DNA from: Chara braunii | Taxonomy: Eukaryota > Streptophyta > Charophyceae > Charales > Characeae | Length of the DNA stretch: 25,789 bases | NCBI GenBank assembly: GCA_003427395.1 | Contig: BFEA01000027.1 | Coordinates: 3,361,085-3,386,873 of the forward strand | Direction: 5' to 3' | Shown here: piece by piece, positions 9,402-18,160 of the stretch | Numbering within the stretch: the first letter of the stretch is position 1 | Layout of the letters: the number at the start of each line of letters is the position of its first letter | Program-made: the position numbers and the translations under genes | The notes under the pieces: generated by a model | What the model was told of the DNA's origin: nothing | The model's input: only the letters and a program-made list of their open reading frames with translations | Database searches by the model: none

Positions 9402-9829
9402 TCTCAGTCTCTCAAGATAGGAAGCTTTCATTCGCTTAGTGGTTGAAACCGCCTTGAGTTTTTTAGGGCAATGAAATAGTGAAAGTACCGTTAGTAAGAG
9501 ATGGGACGTCAGATTAATGACAGGAAACTGGTTATACAGTAAAAAAAGTGCGCTGTCTGGGATTTGTTTTTCATCTGTGTCCTTTTTCGGTCGTTTTCCC
9601 CAGATATGCTAGTTTTAATAGACTTCAAGTTTAATTTTTTGGAGGAATAGTAGTTTTGGGGAGTATTGTGTTAAAAGGAAGATATATGGGCGCTGGACCC
9701 GGTTTCCAGCAAGAGCCTGAACTGGGTAATGGCCCCAGAGTGACTTATCCGGGTTGTTTGTGAGGATTCCCGACCTCTTATTCCTTTTGAGCATTAAAAT
9801 GTTTATTTCCTCAAAAAAAAAAAAAAAAA
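9402..9829 (+). other. LINE B 3' UTR and poly(A)
   Basis: Non-coding. It holds H1 at 9692-9710 (GCTGGA, loop CCCGGTT, TCCAGC, perfect), then CTGGG/CCCAG at 9722-9738 around TAATGGC. That second motif is also seen in the repeats at 15212, 15736 and 24843. Poly(A) occupies 9813-9829 and is followed by the right copy of LINE A's target duplication. Confidence 0.7.
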
Positions 9830-9839
9830 GTTGTTGATT
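9827..9839. repeat. Target-site duplication, right copy (LINE A)
   Basis: AAAGTTGTTGATT equals 735-747. Its position after LINE B's tail instead of LINE A's tail is explained by LINE B having inserted into LINE A's poly(A). Confidence 0.65.
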
Positions 9840-9961
9840 GAATCCCCACCCAGCCTGCTGCTCTGATGCTTTCAACACAGTCCTCGGCTGCGCCACCAAC
9901 TTCTCGAAGAAATCTGGTGAGTGGGCGTGTGAGGTCGGGATAGACTAACTCACGGAAGGCG

Positions 9962-10165
9962 TTTTTTTTTTTTTTTTTTGAAAAGAACTCCCTTCAGACT
10001 ACTAGGGGTGCTGATATGAACAAACACCGCTAGTATCGTAGAGGAGGCTCCATCTAGGTGATTGATTTCCCCTAACTTGTTTTTTCGTTCCACAACCCCT
10101 TGACGAAACCCTTGAGATGGCCGTCCTTAAAACTGAAGTGTGGATGGCATTGCACCAGAAACAGT
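9962..10165 (-). mobile_element. 3' end of a LINE on the minus strand
   Basis: T's at 9962-9979 are the poly(A) of a minus-strand element. Next is a terminal hairpin (10001-10010 with 10025-10034, 9 of 10 pairs) and a decayed H2 (GCTCC at 10047). The layout and the loop sequence TTCATATCA (minus strand) match the minus-strand element at 13699. The upstream border is not clear; 10165 is a guess. Confidence 0.6.
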
Positions 10166-10330
10166 GGTGACTTTTACTGGTGGAAAAATACCAAAAAAAA
10201 GAAAAAGGTACGTATATTATCCGTTTCGTAGGGTCCAGCCCTTGAGCTTCAAATGACATCTCGAGGCTCCCTTGAGATTTTCGTTGTTTTGGCTGAACCG
10301 CACTTGGGTTTCAAGGGCGGACCCTTGAGA
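10097..10330. repeat. CCCTTGAG-rich stretch with an imperfect inverted repeat
   Basis: CCCTTGAG occurs at 10109, 10239, 10269 and 10322, with CCCTTGAC at 10097. 10231-10245 (GGGTCCAGCCCTTGA) pairs with 10311-10324 (TCAAGGGCGGACCC) with one bulged base, so 10231-10324 could be a small foldback element. GGGTCCAGC also occurs in the MITE at 4337. Function unknown. Confidence 0.45.
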
Positions 10331-10344
10331 TGCAAAATGTGGAA

Positions 10345-11529
10345 GCATTCCGAACATTCAAATCGATGTAATTAGTGTCCAAGTCAATGGGAGTCTCGCA
10401 CCGCCTCTACACTTGGAGAGATCAGTCTGCCAAGGAGATCCAATAGCCCCTTTTCTTTTCATGGTCATTATGGAGGCACTAGCCGCCAATCTCCGGGCCA
10501 ATAAAAATATTACAAAGATATGTGTCACACGTATCCCGGAGGACGCAATCCTGGTGTGCTCTCTATTGGCAGATGACCTCACAATAATGACAGAGGCCAC
10601 ACACCGTAACATGGAGGAAATTCAGCGGATGATGGAAAAACTTGTCAGTGTGTCTGATATGGTAGTTAATTGGGGTTCTAAAACACAGGGCTGGTGGATC
10701 CACTACCAAGGAGGGCGCCCGCTAGAGTCACCACGAATCGCATGGAAACCACCAGAGGCCCTAATAAGAATTTTGGGGGTATCCATGACCACTGAGGGAC
10801 GGCTGTCAATCAACGATGGGTGGATTAGCACCCCGGCCCAACATAAACTAAATAACTGGAGAAACAAACACGCATCCTTTTCGGTCGAGCGCTGGTTATT
10901 AATAACGTGAGTTTTGCATCCTTATGGTACAAATCCTTGTTGTGGTCACTGAGCAAAGCAGTCCTGAGAAGCCTGAGGAAAAAAGCAGCAGCCTTCTTGT
11001 GGAGAAGGGATGGGGGGCAGACCAACGCAATAAGTCATGTAGCTTGGGGTTCAAATCCTTGTTGTGGTCACTGAGCAAAGCAGCCCTGAGAAGCCTGAGG
11101 AAAAAAGCAGCAGCCTTCCTGTGGAGAGGGGATGGGGGGCAGACCAACGCAATAAGTCGTGTAGCTTGGGGCTCAATTATCCAACCTAAAGGAGGAGGAG
11201 GATTGGGAATAATTGACCCATCCACACAGGTCCAAACCCTTTGTATAAAATGGATTAAAAAGCTTATCTTCGCCCCCCATAGCCCGTGGTGTATCTTACC
11301 TTTGGAACATTTGGCTCGAATGGCCCTGGAGGCCCCCCATAAGATTCATCCGCTGACATGGCTGGAGGATCGCTTCTGGACAGACCCACACAAACTCCCA
11401 CAAGTTAGGGACAGGACGGAAGGAGGGGCTCAATCGATGGACACATTCTGGCCATCCTTGCTGCAGACCTGGCGTAATCTCCTGCTCCCAGACAAGAACC
11501 CCCCCAACCGTTGGGAGGAGGTCCACTGA
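10345..11529 (+). pseudogene. LINE C reverse transcriptase (palm/thumb part)
   Basis: VQVNGSLAPPLHLERSV, CQGDPIAPFLF (about 10425-10460) and SLLADDLTI (catalytic Asp pair, about 10560-10585) are the RT blocks. VVNWGSKTQGWWIHY and RILGVSM follow. A frameshift near 10885 turns GRALVINN into a stop at 10908. A 122-bp tandem duplication (10930-11173) shifts the frame again; afterwards LLWSLSKAALRSLRKKAAAF and GGGGLGIIDPS run to 11529. RT residues seen are intact, but the first catalytic Asp is missing through truncation. Confidence 0.87.
10930..11173 (+). repeat. 122-bp tandem duplication inside LINE C
   Basis: 10930-11051 and 11052-11173 are near-identical, starting CAAATCCTTGTTGTGGTC and ending in TGTAGCTTGGGG. 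They differ at only a few bases. 122 is not a multiple of three, so the duplication causes a frameshift in the reverse transcriptase thumb. The low divergence says it is recent compared with the rest of the decay. Confidence 0.92.
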
Positions 11530-13006
11530 CAGCCTCTCTTTGGGAGCAGATGGATAACGGACACGAGGGGCTGCGTCATGAAGAGCTCAACCCTACCCTG
11601 GAAAACTTGGGTTAAACATGACATCCTTAGGGTAGGGGATCTATGGGACCATGACAGACACGATTAGAAAACAAAGGAACAAATGCGAGCATCCTTAAAG
11701 TAATGTCACTGTGTGGAAGAACTCTTTGAGAGTCTCATTGAAGCCATCCCACTGGAATGGTACCGGATCCTCAAACATGGCCCTACCTTGAGAATAGGGG
11801 ATTGGGTGGCATGCACAGGGCCCCCGTTAAGGACCGGCCAGATTCACATGGTCTCACCCCAGCTAGTCCTGGTTGCACATCACACCATCACTAAAAAAGG
11901 CACCCTCCAAGGGAGTAGAGCACCTTTTGAATGGACAAAGAAAGAGGTAGTGCATCGGGTGAGGGTTTTAGAAGAGAAAGGACAAAGGGTGGCATACTAG
12001 CCTGATAAAACAATCCAGGACCTGCCCTTTGATCCGATGGAATGGATTTGGCTGCCTCCCCAAAAGAAGGGAACCCCCAAGGTCAGCCAGATTAGCCTGC
12101 ATCAATTAACGGTCCAAGTCGCCTACAAAATGCTCAGACCTAAGCGGTATCTGAATGATTTGATCAACGATAGATGGGTCAGGCAGCTAAATGTGGACCG
12201 ATCCCTCTTATCGTCAATCCAATGGTTCAAGGAACAAAAATCCAAAGCCCATGAAAATCACCTCTCTTCAATGGCAAATAACACACCGATGTCTGCCAAC
12301 CAATGATTGGTTGGCTAACCGCACAACCCTCGAACAGAGAGGAATGTTGCTTCCTTGGTGTCAGCGGTGCCAAGGTCTCTCCCCCCCCCACAAAAAGGCG
12401 GAGACCATTGAGCACATCTTCATGCAATATCCGATTGCTCAATTCATATGAAGATGGTGGGATCGCATGTGGCGGAAGATGGAACCAGACATTCCCTGAC
12501 CCTGGTCATGGCAGACCATATCGGCTGGGCATTGGCCACTGACAGAAACAGCCTCAACCTTCGTAAGGAATATGTACAGACTTGGAAAAAGAGTAGTGAT
12601 TTGGACTCTTTGGTGGCAGAGGTGCACCCTGGCCATGGAAAGGGTGCGGGTGGAAGGGGCGGAAGTTCTAGAACAAATTCAGCAGCAGATTCACCTTGAA
12701 CTTCTAAAGAGATGGTTGGACACAAGATTCCAATTAGACCTTTTCAAACAAATTGGAGATGTCAGGAGACGGATTACGACTTTTTGCACAGACTGGGTAG
12801 GGGGAGGAAGAGAAGGATGGATTGCAAAAATTGAATGGAGTGGGGACAGGGGAGTTGGGCCGTATGATTTGGAGCAAATAAGAAACTATCGTCTAATTTT
12901 TAAGGACTGGACTAACATAGAGCCCTCCTTCCCTCTACGCCCTCCCTCGGATTTTCCGGACCCCTTTCCTCCTCATGCCCTGTCTCTAACGGAGATTTTG
13001 TCTTGA
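11530..13006 (+). pseudogene. LINE C C-terminal region with damaged zinc knuckle
   Basis: Several frames. 11713-12000 is basic and aromatic (DWVACTGPP..., GAVRAPFEW-like). 12037-12306 contains VQVAYKMLRPKRYL. 12240-12451 holds WQITHRCLPTNDWL, then C..C (Cys codons at 12359 and 12368), ETIEHIFMQYP. In intact copies the last ligand is a Cys (HIF..CP); here it is Tyr (TAT), again a G-to-A change. 12572-13006 gives the C-terminal part up to TEILS and a TGA. Confidence 0.8.
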
Positions 13007-13612
13007 GCATGATACTTTCCTTCGCAAACCTCACACGCCTTCACAAATCGAAAGACCTCCCTGGAGCCCCCTGGGGAGGACCTCACCAATGCCTTTTTCT
13101 ATTATACTTTCTGCTGAGGTAGTCAATGCCGACTTTTTTAGTATTCTGGAAGGAACTGAGCATGAGGGTTCTGAATGCAACTGAGCATGGTTTTGGAGTG
13201 TGTGGCTCCCCTAATTAGTATCAGTCCCTAGTGGTCTATCCGACGCCCTTCTTATAAGGGTGAAGAGATACAAAAGAGATTAGCTGCCCTGCATCACACA
13301 AGGATATTACACAGAATCTGCTCAGTCAATCCCCTGGGTTTAAGGGCAATCAATGCTGGCAGACTCCATAGCCACTATTATAATAGGGTATGCTCAGTCA
13401 ATCCCCTATTTTGCAGGGTAATCAATGCTGGCAAATAACACAAGTCACTGTTCTCACTATTCTCACCTTCTCAAGATATTGTTCTTTCAAGGGACGCTGG
13501 ACCTGTTTTCCAGCAGGTGACGCTCCCCACTAATAGATGGAGCCTCCCCCCAGGTGTTAGTGGTGTCTGCTCTTACCAACAACACTAACACTGGTGGGGG
13601 TGTTTTTCTTAT
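13007..13612 (+). other. LINE C 3' UTR with the three-hairpin 3' module
   Basis: H1 at 13496-13514 (GCTGGA/TCCAGC), H2 at 13522-13543 (GCTCC/GGAGC) and terminal H3 at 13554-13591 (GTGTTAGTG/CACTAACAC, perfect 9 bp) lie in series just before the A-rich tail. Upstream, 13319-13361 and 13391-13434 are a diverged direct repeat (TGCTCAGTCAATCCCCT to AATCAATGCTGGCA, period 72). The segment AGGGCAATCAATGCTGGCA recurs on the minus strand at 13899-13917. Confidence 0.75.
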
Positions 13613-13630
13613 AAAAAAAAAGAAAAAAAA
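13613..13630 (+). repeat. A-rich tail of LINE C
   Basis: Eight or nine A's, one G, then eight A's, directly after the terminal hairpin region. It marks the 3' end of the element. Confidence 0.75.
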
Positions 13631-13698
13631 GGGAGGGGTGGAATGATGCTTCCTTGAAAATCCGTGAGTTTCAAGTGGTGTTGAACGAGACCCTAATG

Positions 13699-14160
13699 TT
13701 TTTTTTTTTTTTTTTTTTTTTTTTGAGAGAACAGTCTTGCTGCTAGTGATGGTGATATGAGCACCCCCCCCTAGCAGTCATCCCGGATGCTCCAGTCTAT
13801 TGGTGGGGAGCCGCACCTGCTGGAAACGGGGTTCATCGTCCCATTTTTCATCAACCATATGAGTCACCATCAAAACTTCCCTGTGCAAAGTGTCATCCTG
13901 CCAGCATTGATTGCCCTGATTGCCAGGAGCAGGTAGTGATAAGCTTGGGAGAGGCTTTATGATTTGGAAAGGCACGACAAACATACCCTCAGGCGTGTTC
14001 GTCTTTTTCCATCTTGCATTCACAAGTGCGTTCATTCTACAGTGTTGTGTGGCTAAAGGGGGGCAAACTGTAGAAAGAAGGCTGTCAAATTTATTATGAC
14101 GGCCGTCGATTTTTCTGCCTTTCAACAGCGGTTCCCAATTCGATGGTGTCATGCGCCTTT
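13699..14160 (-). mobile_element. 3' fragment of a LINE on the minus strand
   Basis: T's at 13699-13724 are the poly(A) in reverse. H3 follows at 13741-13776 (TGCTAG/CTAGCA, loop containing CATATCACC on the minus strand), H2 at 13789-13811 (GCTCC/GGAGC) and a decayed H1 at 13819-13838. Farther in, 13899-13917 matches LINE C's 3' UTR (13343-13361) in reverse. So it is a 5'-truncated copy of the LINE A/C family consisting mainly of 3' UTR. The chance open frame 13778-14152 on this strand is not a gene. The inner border near 14160 is approximate. Confidence 0.75.
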
Positions 14161-14354
14161 GCTACAAAACACCATTGGATCGGGACAGTGTCGAGCTCTC
14201 TGTTCGGACTGCCTCACTACAAAAAAATGAACTTTTTACCTCGGCCTCGTTGGCAGCGGTTGAAAGTCACTTGATATTCATCAATGCCTTCTAGACCAGT
14301 TGAGTTTTGGGCGGCTGCAGGTGGGCATCTTAGGGCTAATCGTGTCGAACTGGA

Positions 14355-14600
14355 GGCCTGGTTGCACTTACTCGCCACTATATTTCTTCTACAGAAAAAG
14401 TTATTTTTTTTTGTTTGCCACGAGGATGACCCTTCACAAAATAACACTACAGAGTCGGGAACTCGCCGCACTTTGTGGCGGAATGAAAAAGGAAACTCGG
14501 CAAAAGTTCTGACAAGTTTCCTTACACCAAGTTTGGCGAGTAAGTGCAACCAAGCACCTACTCGCCAAACTTGGGCTATGAAGAGTAGTGCAACCAGGCC
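14355..14600. mobile_element. 246-bp MITE with GGCCTGGTTGCACT termini
   Basis: 14355-14368 (GGCCTGGTTGCACT) is the exact reverse complement of 14587-14600. An internal subterminal copy of the left end extends the match (14534-14552). Inside the right half, 14527-14542 (CCAAGTTTGGCGAGTA) pairs perfectly with 14559-14574. The GGCCTG-type end is common among plant non-autonomous DNA elements (hAT or PIF/Harbinger-like), but superfamily cannot be set because flanking duplications are not evident. Non-coding. Confidence 0.65.
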
Positions 14601-14736
14601 CTGAGAGTTGGAAACGGGAGCCGTCGAAAAACCTTTTCTGACAGGTGTAGGACCATTTCCTACAGTTGGCGATTGGACAGCCTGTGTGCCCGCGCGACAC
14701 TGTCGAAAATCGGGTTTTCGACAGTGGTGTGGCGAG
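14601..14736 (-). repeat. Inverted partner of the 208-264 element end
   Basis: 14698-14726 is a perfect 12-bp hairpin (CACTGTCGAAAA, loop TCGGG, TTTTCGACAGTG). Read in reverse, CTCGCCA, hairpin, then CACACAGGCTGTC and AATCGCCAACTG match 208-283 and continue weakly with 688-734. It may be the right terminus of the element whose left terminus is at 208, with 14 kb of later insertions in between, or simply a second copy. Confidence 0.45.
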
Positions 14737-14814
14737 GATCTTATGGAGAAGTGACTAAGAGATTGTGCAAACAGCCCTAATCCCGACACCAGCTATCAAT
14801 TGGCCTAAAGAAAT

Positions 14815-15115
14815 CCGGATACCTAGCCCATGCTGCTGAATGGTGCACCCATCAACTGTTGATATGCAGGCCAGAGTTCAAATCCTAGAGGAAGAAGAAA
14901 AGAGGGAGAGGAGAACAAACACTATCCCCATAGAGCTTACAAAAGATTAAGACGCCTAAAGCGTCAAATAGCCTATACGGATGCCTCCCCACTCATTGCT
15001 GGGGCTCTACAGTGACCTCTTTTTTTAAGACGCCTAAAGCGTCAAATAGCCTTTAAGGATGTCTCCCCACTCATGGCTGGGGCTCTAAAGTGATTTTTTT
15101 TTTTTTTTTTTTTTT
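14815..15115 (+). mobile_element. Possible degenerate SINE with tandem 78-bp 3' repeat
   Basis: TAGCCCATGCTG (14824-14835) and AGTTCAAATCC (14875-14885) are imperfect RNA polymerase III A and B boxes at a suitable distance. A purine-rich stretch follows, then two direct repeats of 78 bp (14949 and 15027). Each has a GACGC/GCGTC hairpin and a CCCCA/TGGGG hairpin and ends in a T-run (7 and 22 T's). The second T-run may instead be the poly(A) of the minus-strand element that starts at 15094. Family unknown. Confidence 0.35.
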
Positions 15116-15330
15116 GATTGGGACAAATGCTCCAGTCTATTCGTGGGGAGCAACACGTGCTGGGAACCGGGCCCAACATCCCATATAGGATTACACAAGT
15201 CATTTAAGATACCGGGGCCATTACCCGGCTTCGGCTGAGAATCAATCTGAGAACTATTGAGAACTATTGAAGAAATTCAAGAGAATTAAAAAGAGGTTGA
15301 AAAACTATTGACGACTACTGACCTCTTTTC
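15094..15330 (-). mobile_element. 3' end of the minus copy of the non-coding retroelement
   Basis: T's at 15094-15115 are its poly(A). H2 (15129-15151) and H1 (15159-15177, GCTGGG/CCCAAC) follow, then the second hairpin type CCGGG/CCCGG at 15212-15228. The wording matches the plus-strand end at 25605-25678 in reverse, including CACGTGCTGGGAACC on the plus strand. Non-coding; it presumably uses a LINE's enzymes. Confidence 0.7.
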
Positions 15331-16560
15331 AAATGTTCAGAACCCCTAGATTCCCAAACAAAACTCTCTAAAATTGTCCAACACTGTCTTATTCCCTGTC
15401 AGGCTCTCCCAGGCCTCACACTCCCACTCGGCTACGTTACAGAGCAACACGACCCGCCCCAACTCCGGCCAGCATCGTCCCAACAGCAACCCTTGGTTAT
15501 CCTGTGGAATGCCCACCCCAAAGCATCCCCAGATCTCTCTACCAGGCCTCACGCTCCTGCAATCAGCAGGTTACAGGGCAACACCCCAACACTGGTCAGC
15601 GTCGTTCTGACATCGAACAACCGCAGATCCATGAATGTACCAGTATCAAACAACCTAAAGCGAGTTGCTAGACGTCCGTAGAATCCTAAAACATTCTTTT
15701 TTTTTAGAGCACATACAGAAAAATTTTTGAGATACCGGGACTTCAACCCGACTTTGTCATCACTAAGGTCCTATAAATGCTCAAAACCCTCAGAATCTTT
15801 AGCAAATCCTTATAAAAATCTCCAATACTGTCTTACTCCCTGCTGAGCTCTTCCAGGTCGCACACCCCCACCCGCTCGGGTTATAGGGCAACACGACTCA
15901 CCCCAGCTCCGACCAACGTCGTCCCAGTAGTAACCCTTAGTTGTCCCTTGAAATGCCCACTCCAAAGCATTCCTTGATCTCTCTACCAGGCCTCACACTC
16001 CTGCATCAGCAGGTTACAGGGCAACACCCCAGTATCGGTCAACGTCGTTCTAGCATCGGACAGTCGCAGATCACTGAGTATAACAGTAATGAAGCCTCCT
16101 AAATGAGTTGCTGAGGGTCCCCAAAATCACAAAACATTCGTAAGACCACAATTTTTTTTTTTTTTTTTAGGATGTGATCACGGAAATATTTGGACCGAAA
16201 ACTACCTACCTTTAGCAACTATCAACAGCTCAACCCTATCCGCCTCTCTCCTATACCCCAATACCCAATCTCTACCAAGCCTCCCACACCCAACTACTAG
16301 GTTATAGAGTGGCACGACCCACCCTAGAAATCCCCCCACCTGCTAGGTTACAGGGCAAAACGACCCGCCCCGACTCTGGCCAGCGTCGACTAAGTATCAG
16401 TTCGCCAATAGACACTAGAGTACCTTCCACCCTCTACAACTCCCCAAATCTCTCTATTAGGTCTTTTGTTCCCGTACCGCTTGGGTTACAGGGCAGCACA
16501 ACCAAGCTCCAACACCGACCAGCGTCGTTTTGACCTCATCCATTTGCGGACCACTGGGAC
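15331..16560 (-). repeat. Tandem array of about 450-bp poly(A)-ended units
   Basis: Blocks 15331-15696 and 15776-16150 match with a constant offset of 444 bp (for example CCAACACTGTCTTA at 15378 and CCAATACTGTCTTA at 15822; AAGCAT at 15521 and 15965). A more diverged third unit spans 16170-16560. On the minus strand each unit ends in A's (T-runs at about 15694-15705 and 16151-16169). Units 1 and 2 have a CGGG..CCCG hairpin near that end. Each unit contains about two copies of GGTTACAGGGCAACACGACC (seven in total: about 15433, 15570, 15880, 16012, 16302, 16346, 16485). No protein is encoded. This could be serial insertion into A-tails or an unequal-exchange array. Confidence 0.75.
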
Positions 16561-16589
16561 TCAAAGACATCAACATATACCATACAAGC

Positions 16590-17480
16590 CACCAGTCGTC
16601 GCCAAGGTTGTAGTTCCGATCATCCTTTCTTTCAAGCACTGGCTGCAAACATCCAACGAACCTTCTCAACCTTACTATGGCAAGACTTACTACACTAGAG
16701 CCACCATCTCCACTGCTATTGTACCCTATTTCCGCTCTACTGGCTAGCCCCTTCGTCGTAGAGCGCGTTATCTCCAACCATCACCACAAGCACAATCTAC
16801 TGCAACCAGCACCAAAATTATGCCGATTTTTCCAGTTGAAACCTAAAAAAAACAAAAAGATTTCAAAGAACACAGATACACACGCAGTAATCTAACCTAA
16901 AAGGCAGTCAACACCTATTATTCCCACAGGGAGAGAGAGGACGGGAGGGGAACTACTTCTTTCCCCATAGAAATTCCTGCGCGTATTCACGTCTCAGCTG
17001 GATGTAAAAGAGCTCACAAGAAACCGAGTGCCTTACTCCTCCCCCCCCCAAAACAAGCTCTTGTCCTTTCGCTGCCTCCGCTGGAAGGCGCTCCTTCACC
17101 TCCCAGCCCCAGTTTGGAACAACCCCTAATTCACTCCCGCTCCCTCGGCAACATGCAATACCCCCTCGAGCATGCCCCCGCAGAGCTGAAGATCCCTCTT
17201 CCCTCGTGTCCCACCCCCTCCAAATGAAACACCTCTCGACCTCTCATCTTGCTGAGAACAGCACGGCCCCTTGTCCTCCCTCCCAACCGCCGTAGCTGAT
17301 CTGTCCCAGATCAGTCTGGCCCAAAGGAGAACAAAACCCACAATATCGTCCCTACCCTCTCAAGGATCACACCTCCCACCTTCTATAACCCTTGCAGGGA
17401 GGGGCTCCAACCCTGAAGGAGATAATTCAATCAGCACCTATGATCCCAAATCCTACAATATCACAACTTGAGACTCGATT
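16590..17480 (-). repeat. Inverted arm of the dispersed repeat (minus copy)
   Basis: The reverse complement aligns colinearly with 24000-24800. The coordinate sums of matched points stay near 41,410-41,450: 16812 with 24600 (GGTGCTGG), 17409 with 24040 (GGTTGGAGCCCCTCCCTG), and the block AATAGGTGTTGACTG near 16910 with 24530. Alignment has many substitutions and short gaps, so the copies are old. The chance frame at 16457-16777 on the minus strand merely reflects this repeat. No coding potential is convincing. Confidence 0.78.
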
Positions 17481-18160
17481 GTAACCAGTTTTTTGAAAAT
17501 CCTTCAAACAAGTGACCTCAAATATCGAAATTAATTTGTCACCCTTTGTGCTTCAAAATTGAGTAATCATTCATTGGGATCAGAGAAAAAACACTCTGAT
17601 TAATTCCAGATTATGAATCTTGCTTGGAGAATACGAATTAAGGATTAAGAATCCTGCTCAGAAAATACAAATTTCAGACTAAGGATCTCGCTGAGAATCA
17701 GAAAAAATAAATTTCAGATTAGGGATCAATTACATTCAGAAAACACTTGCGATCTCATGAATCATATTTTAAACAAGACACAATCATAACAACGAAATCA
17801 TTTAAAAACAACCTCTAAAAAAAATTCCTTAATCGCGCCAGCATTAGAATACATCATCACCAGAAAAATCCAGATCATGTTTTTCGACAGAAAAACAAAC
17901 ACTCAGTAGGGATTTTATAGGCTTGTAATCAGAAAGAAATTAGCACCTCAACCATCAGTCTTGTCACTTAGGAAAAACAACGGACAATCTACGTAATTCC
18001 TTACCAACGCTAATTCCCTCCCCCCACACATGTCATGTTCTCTCTCTCTCCCAACCTCCACCTCCTCCTTCATCGGCTACAAAAGCATATCAGTTGCTCG
18101 TGACCTGCATCACATCTAACTAAAAAGTTGAACGATGAAGATTGTCGAGCCGTGACCAAA
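17481..18160. other. AT-rich non-coding stretch
   Basis: No ORF. 17608-17720 contains about three and a half diverged direct repeats of 33-40 bp (GATTA.GAATC..GCT..GAGAATACGAATT, then AAGAATCCTGCTCAGAAAAT, then AAGGATCTCGCTGAGAATCA). Weak reverse similarity continues with 23700-23990. It looks intron-like or like the interior of the dispersed repeat. Confidence 0.4.

Larger units (their letters stand above)
5680..9829 (+). mobile_element. LINE B, L1-type non-LTR retrotransposon (degenerate)
   Basis: 5'-truncated within the endonuclease, then reverse transcriptase, long C-terminal part with zinc knuckle, conserved LINE tail, 3' UTR and poly(A) at 9813-9829. It is a different subfamily from LINE A and C: RT wording is only distantly alike, and its 3' UTR has hairpin H1 (9692-9710) but not H2. 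Many frameshifts and stops, plus a dead catalytic site, make it a fossil. Its 5' border abuts LINE A's poly(A), which shows it is the younger of the two. Confidence 0.88.
10345..13630 (+). mobile_element. LINE C, L1-type non-LTR retrotransposon (5'-truncated)
   Basis: Starts inside the reverse transcriptase, downstream of the first catalytic Asp, and runs through the C-terminal region, 3' UTR, three 3' hairpins (13496-13591) and an A-rich tail (13613-13630). Its protein closely follows LINE A (GWW motif, WYK..LWSL..., YLWK/FLWR), so both are one family. Stops, a 122-bp internal duplication and frameshifts inactivate it. The 5' border is placed where RT similarity fades (10330-10360); no convincing target duplication was found. 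Confidence 0.87.

Noticed and set aside
748-13006. LTR retrotransposon or retroviral pol
   Set aside because: No LTRs, integrase, protease or RNase H motifs; EEP endonuclease, zinc knuckle and poly(A) fit non-LTR elements.
10330-13660. Target duplication for LINE C (GTGGAA near 10338 and 13638)
   Set aside because: Only six bases match and positions relative to the borders are uncertain; this is expected by chance.
13778-14152. 124-codon minus-strand ORF as a gene
   Set aside because: It covers the hairpins and 3' UTR of a minus-strand LINE; its sequence mirrors LINE C's non-coding 3' region.
208-14743. Target duplication GATTTA / GATCTTA flanking the hairpin-ended pair
   Set aside because: Inexact and not directly adjacent on the left side.
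14217-14789. 190-codon minus-strand ORF as a gene
   Set aside because: It runs across a MITE and a hairpin-ended repeat, with no domain and with overlapping frames on the other strand.
15331-16560. CRISPR-like array (regular repeats)
   Set aside because: Units are about 450 bp, diverged and poly(A)-ended, and the surroundings are clearly eukaryotic.
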